Below, piece by piece: positions 60,843-64,000 of a stretch of 64,000 nucleotides of DNA. The notes below the pieces were generated by a model. The model saw only the letters and a list, made by a program, of their open reading frames with translations. It made no database searches and was not told the origin of the DNA. Position 1 is the stretch's first letter, and the number at the start of each line of letters is the position of its first letter. This DNA comes from Halomonas rhizosphaerae. GTDB taxonomy: Bacteria > Pseudomonadota > Gammaproteobacteria > Pseudomonadales > Halomonadaceae. A program made the position numbers and the translations under genes. The DNA lies in the NCBI RefSeq assembly GCF_030010555.1, contig NZ_JASCQP010000038.1, forward strand, positions 1 through 64,000, written 5' to 3'.

Positions 60843-62228
60843 ATGCAAGACACGCTGCCGTTCATCCGCCCCCTGGTCGAGAAGTACGACCGCCCGGGGC
60901 CGCGCTACACCTCCTATCCCACGGCGCCGCAGTTCCAGGCGGCCTTCGCCGAGGACGACTATCGTGCCGCCGCCGAGCGCAGCAACCGGGCTGCGACGCC
61001 CAAGCCGCTGTCGGCCTACGTGCACATCCCGTTCTGCGAGAGCCTCTGCTACTACTGCGCCTGCAACAAGATCATCACCCACAACCGCGAGCGCGCCGCG
61101 GAGTACCTCGCCTGGCTCAAGCGCGAGGTCGAACTCCAGGGGGCGCTGTTCGACGATTCGCGGCGCATGACCCAGCTGCACCTGGGGGGTGGCACCCCTA
61201 CCTACCTGAGCAACGACCAGCTCGGCGAGCTGATGGCGGCGCTGGATGATGCCTTCCACTTCGCCGAGCCCGAGGCGCGGGAGTTTTCCCTGGAGGTGGA
61301 TCCCCGCACCGTCACCCCCGAGCAGATCCACGAGCTCCATGCCCTGGGGTTCAACCGCCTGAGCTTCGGCGTACAGGACTTCGATGCCAGGGTCCAGGAG
61401 GCGGTCAACCGCATCCAGAGCGAGGCCCAGGTGGTGGAGCTGGTGGCCGCGGCCCGCGAGGCCGGCTTCCAGTCGGTGAGCGTCGACCTGATCTACGGCC
61501 TGCCGCTGCAGACCGTGGCGAGCTTCGATGCCACCCTGGACAAGATCATCGCCCTGCGTCCCGACCGCATCGCCGCCTACAGCTACGCCCATCTGCCGGA
61601 GCTGTTCAAGGCCCAGCGCCTGATCCGCCCCGAGGACATGCCGCCGCCGGAGCGCAAGATCGAGCTGCTGGAGCTGACCATCCGTCGGCTCACCGAGGCC
61701 GGCTATGTCTATATCGGCATGGACCATTTCGCCCTGCCCGAGGACGAGCTCTCGCTGGCGAAGGAGAACGGCACCCTGCAGCGCAACTTCCAGGGCTACT
61801 CGACCCATGCCGACTGCGACCTGATCGGCCTGGGGAATACCGCCATCGGCAAGGTGGGCGACAGCTACAGCCAGAACGTCAAGGAGACCGCCCAGTACCA
61901 GGCGCGCCTCGAGGCGGGACGGCTGCCGGTGATGCGCGGTTACCGCCTGAACGCCGATGATCTGCTGCGACGTGATGTGATCAACGCCCTGATGTGCCAT
62001 GGCCGCATCGACTTCGCCGCGATCGAGGCGGACCACGACATCGACTTTCGCGACCATTTCGCCGACGCGCTCGCCGAGCTGGAGGAGATGGCGGACGACG
62101 GCCTGCTGGCGATCGATGAGGGGAGCATCGAGGTGCTGCCGGCCGGGCGGCTGATGATGCGCAACGCCGCCATGGCCTTCGATGCCTACCTGAGTCACGG
62201 CCCGGGGCGCTACTCGCGCACCGTCTGA
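60843..62228 (+). CDS. hemN: Oxygen-independent coproporphyrinogen III oxidase
   Basis: Radical-SAM enzyme of 461 residues converting coproporphyrinogen III to protoporphyrinogen IX without oxygen. Radical SAM cysteines in CESLCYYCACNK near residue 62; GGGTPTYL near 115 and DLIYGLPLQT near 215 are SAM/substrate sites. The ATG at 60843 gives the usual MxxxxPFxxxLVEKYDRPGPRYTSYPTA start; the frame is open upstream into nnrS but not coding. Supports haem supply in anoxic denitrifying growth. Confidence 0.96.
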   Translation: MQDTLPFIRPLVEKYDRPGPRYTSYPTAPQFQAAFAEDDYRAAAERSNRAATPKPLSAYVHIPFCESLCYYCACNKIITHNRERAAEYLAWLKREVELQGALFDDSRRMTQLHLGGGTPTYLSNDQLGELMAALDDAFHFAEPEAREFSLEVDPRTVTPEQIHELHALGFNRLSFGVQDFDARVQEAVNRIQSEAQVVELVAAAREAGFQSVSVDLIYGLPLQTVASFDATLDKIIALRPDRIAAYSYAHLPELFKAQRLIRPEDMPPPERKIELLELTIRRLTEAGYVYIGMDHFALPEDELSLAKENGTLQRNFQGYSTHADCDLIGLGNTAIGKVGDSYSQNVKETAQYQARLEAGRLPVMRGYRLNADDLLRRDVINALMCHGRIDFAAIEADHDIDFRDHFADALAELEEMADDGLLAIDEGSIEVLPAGRLMMRNAAMAFDAYLSHGPGRYSRTV

Positions 62229-62251
62229 TCCTCGATTACTTGCCGACACGA

Positions 62252-62275
62252 CACGGCGCCCCGTGGGGCGCCGTG
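62252..62275. terminator. Strong bidirectional hairpin between hemN and gdhA
   Basis: CACGGCGCCCC (62252-62262) pairs perfectly with GGGGCGCCGTG (62265-62275). It lies in the 78-base gap between convergent genes. No T-tract, but such a stem is likely a shared terminator. Confidence 0.6.
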
Positions 62276-62306
62276 ATGCATTCGATGGAAACCGAACGGG
62301 CTGGGC

Positions 62307-63659
62307 TCAGACGACGCCCTGCTCGATCATGGCATCGGCCACCCTGCGGAAGCCGGCGATGTTGGCGCCCAGTACCAGGTTGGTGGGCTCGTCGAACTCG
62401 GCGGCGGTCTCGGCGCACTGGCGGTGGATGTTGGCCATGATCTCCTTGAGCCTGGCGTCGACCTTCTCCAGCGGCCACTGCTCCATGCTGCTGTTCTGGG
62501 CCATCTCCAGCTGGCTGGTGGCCACGCCGCCGGCATTGGCCGCCTTGCCGGGCCCGTAGGCGACCTTCGCGGCCAGGAAGCGATCCACGGCCGCGGCGGT
62601 GGAAGGCATGTTGGCTCCCTCACTGATGCAGGTCACGCCGTTGCCCAGCAGGGCTTCGGCATCGGCCTCGGTCAGCTCGTTCTGCGTCGCGCAAGGGAAG
62701 GCCACGTCGCCCTCGAGGCGCCACACCGCATGACCGTCGGCCGGGTAGTCGCCGGCCGGAAGGTAGCGGGCCTCGGGGTGCGTCTCCAGGTAGGCCTCCA
62801 GCGAGGCGCGCTTGACCTCCTTGAGCTCCTTGAGCAGGTCCAGGTCGATGCCGCCGGCGTGATGGATAGTGCCCCGGGAATCGGAGCAGGTGACGGGGAT
62901 CGCGCCGAGCTCATGGAGCTTCTCGATGGTGTAGATGGCCACGTTGCCCGCGCCGGAGACCAGGCAGGTCTTGCCTTCCAGGGTCTCGCCGCGTGCCTCG
63001 AGCATGTTCTCGGCGAAGTAGACGGCGCCGTAGCCGGTGGCCTCCTTGCGCCCGATGGAGCCGCCCCAGTTGAGGCTCTTGCCCGTCAGCACGCCCTCGT
63101 AGCGGCCGGTCAGGCGCTTGTACTGGCCGTAGAGGAAGCCGATCTCGCGGGCCCCCACGCCGATGTCGCCGGCCGGCACGTCGCTGTTCGGGCCGATGTG
63201 GCGATAGAGCTCGCTCATGAAGGCCTGGCAGAAGCGCATGATCTCGCCGTCCGACCGGCCCTTGGGCTCGAAGTCCGAGCCGCCCTTGCCGCCGCCGATG
63301 GGCAGTCCGGTCAGGGCGTTCTTGAAGATCTGTTCGAAGCCCAGGAACTTGATGGTGCCCGAGGTGACGCTGGGGTGGAAACGCAGCCCGCCCTTGTAAG
63401 GGCCGAGGGCGGAGTTGAACTGGACGCGGTAGCCCTTGTTGACCTGCACCTTGCCGGCGTCGTCGGTCCAGCAGACGCGGAACATGATCTGGCGCTCCGG
63501 CTCGACGATGCGCTCGATGATGCTGTGGTCGAGGTAGTGGGGGCTGCGCTCGAAGAGCGGGCGCAGGCATTCCAGTACTTCTTCTGCGGCCTGGTAGAAC
63601 TCGGTCTGGGCCGGGCTGCTCCTGCGCAGGGCCTCGAGGGTGTCGTGGACGTAGGGCAT
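62307..63659 (-). CDS. gdhA: NADP-specific glutamate dehydrogenase
   Basis: Hexameric enzyme of 450 residues interconverting 2-oxoglutarate + ammonia and glutamate. GGLRFHPSV, the catalytic Lys in GGKGGSDFEPKG near residue 128, and the dinucleotide motif CLVSGAGNVAIYT near 236. Length and the SDFEPKG form fit the NADP(H)-biosynthetic type. The ATG at 63659 follows AGGAA; the frame's upstream extension to 63731 is not used. Confidence 0.96.
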   Translation of the reverse strand: MPYVHDTLEALRRSSPAQTEFYQAAEEVLECLRPLFERSPHYLDHSIIERIVEPERQIMFRVCWTDDAGKVQVNKGYRVQFNSALGPYKGGLRFHPSVTSGTIKFLGFEQIFKNALTGLPIGGGKGGSDFEPKGRSDGEIMRFCQAFMSELYRHIGPNSDVPAGDIGVGAREIGFLYGQYKRLTGRYEGVLTGKSLNWGGSIGRKEATGYGAVYFAENMLEARGETLEGKTCLVSGAGNVAIYTIEKLHELGAIPVTCSDSRGTIHHAGGIDLDLLKELKEVKRASLEAYLETHPEARYLPAGDYPADGHAVWRLEGDVAFPCATQNELTEADAEALLGNGVTCISEGANMPSTAAAVDRFLAAKVAYGPGKAANAGGVATSQLEMAQNSSMEQWPLEKVDARLKEIMANIHRQCAETAAEFDEPTNLVLGANIAGFRRVADAMIEQGVV

Positions 63660-63695
63660 GGGAAGATTCCTGTGCGGTCGAAACGGGTCGGCAGC

Positions 63696-63725
63696 ACTAT
63701 AAGGCAATGCACCATTATGCAGCAA
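63696..63725 (-). promoter_or_regulatory. Candidate sigma-70 promoter of gdhA
   Basis: Read on the minus strand, TTGCTG (63720-63725) and TATAGT (63696-63701) are separated by 18 bases. The predicted start is about 30 bases before the ATG. Assigned by eye. Confidence 0.5.
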
Positions 63726-63801
63726 ATGCATGGGCTATGCGGCGATTAGGTAGGTTATTGAGTCGAAATACCTTCAAAAGCGCGGAAATCTATGCACCAG
63801 A

Positions 63802-63813
63802 TTAATGCATTAA
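63802..63813. promoter_or_regulatory. Palindrome in the AT-rich region upstream of gdhA
   Basis: TTAATGCATTAA is a perfect 12-base dyad. ATGCA recurs five times between 63706 and 63810. Possible operator for a gdhA regulator or for the cut gene's 3' end; not matched to a known regulator. Confidence 0.35.
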
Positions 63814-63834
63814 AATAACTTCATAGATGGTGTT

Positions 63835-64000
63835 TCAACGAAGCTGTCTCTGCCGATGGGGCGAACGGGGGCGCGCCCCCTGGAGGCGGCCCGCCATGCC
63901 GGCGTTCTGCAAGGGGAAGGTGCGGGGCGTCATGGGTCCGGCGCCGGCCTTGGAGCGGTGGTGACAGTTCTTGCACATCTTGTGCTTGAGTCCGGCCAGT
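63835..64000 (-). CDS. C-terminal end of an unidentified gene (cut by window edge)
   Basis: The last 54 codons of a minus-strand gene, ending at the TGA 63835-63837. The visible tail begins LAGLKHKMCKNCHHRSKAG and ends in an Arg-rich stretch. CKNCH is formally a c-type haem motif, but with the following basic region it could equally be a zinc-binding pair. Function not recognised. Confidence 0.45.
   Translation of the reverse strand, partial: LAGLKHKMCKNCHHRSKAGAGPMTPRTFPLQNAGMAGRLQGARPRSPHRQRQLR

Noticed and set aside
1..64000. CRISPR arrays, tRNA or rRNA genes, insertion sequences, prophage
   Set aside because: No regularly spaced repeats, cloverleaf with tRNA consensus, transposase or phage genes were seen.

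Overview
The window is a GC-rich, gene-dense stretch of chromosome that looks like a halophilic gammaproteobacterium of the Halomonas group. This is inferred from betaine-type BCCT transporters, GbcAB plus heterotetrameric sarcosine oxidase, clade I (Tat-exported) nos genes and the sequence character of the housekeeping proteins. No rRNA, tRNA, CRISPR array, phage or insertion sequence was seen. Both ends cut genes: a BCCT transporter on the left (minus strand) and an unidentified C-terminus on the right (minus strand).

Region 1 (1-10.6 kb): a betaine-type BCCT carrier diverges from a glutathione-independent formaldehyde dehydrogenase (fdhA). Next, a LysR regulator diverges from a six-gene operon: aldehyde dehydrogenase, a dipeptidase-like protein lacking most canonical metal ligands, a second BCCT carrier lacking the betaine aromatic box, an unrecognised 586-residue protein, a DUF3726 protein and a RidA protein. 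This operon is the best candidate here for an undescribed catabolic system, probably for a nitrogenous BCCT substrate with an imine intermediate.

Region 2 (10.8-26.2 kb): NAD-dependent formate dehydrogenase (fused FdsG-FdsB, FdsA and a small unknown protein), then gbcA/gbcB, glyA, soxBDAG and purU. Together with fdhA this is a glycine betaine to dimethylglycine, then sarcosine to glycine/serine route with matching C1 disposal (formaldehyde to formate to CO2, 10-formyl-THF to formate). The dimethylglycine demethylase genes and a GbdR regulator are not in the window.

Region 3 (26.2-30.4 kb): a flavin monooxygenase with an N-terminal SnoaL-like domain diverges from a sigma-54 activator. A sigma-54-like promoter and palindromes lie between them.

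Region 4 (30.4-42.7 kb): a LacI repressor with tandem operators controls a four-carbon acid-sugar operon (ltnD, otnK, otnC, otnI, denD, a TRAP transporter, an aldehyde dehydrogenase, a second beta-hydroxyacid dehydrogenase and a DMT exporter).

Region 5 (42.7-49.8 kb): heme oxygenase, ahpC-ahpF, a bacteriophytochrome-GGDEF protein and a divergent EAL protein, suggesting a red-light/c-di-GMP module beside peroxide defence.

Region 6 (49.4-60.7 kb): nitrous oxide reduction genes (nosRZ, a structured repeat, nosDFYL), a cytochrome c, NsrR and NnrS with an NsrR operator. Region 7 (60.8-64 kb): hemN, gdhA and the cut gene. FNR-like boxes near hemN and the cytochrome gene fit anaerobic/nitrosative control.
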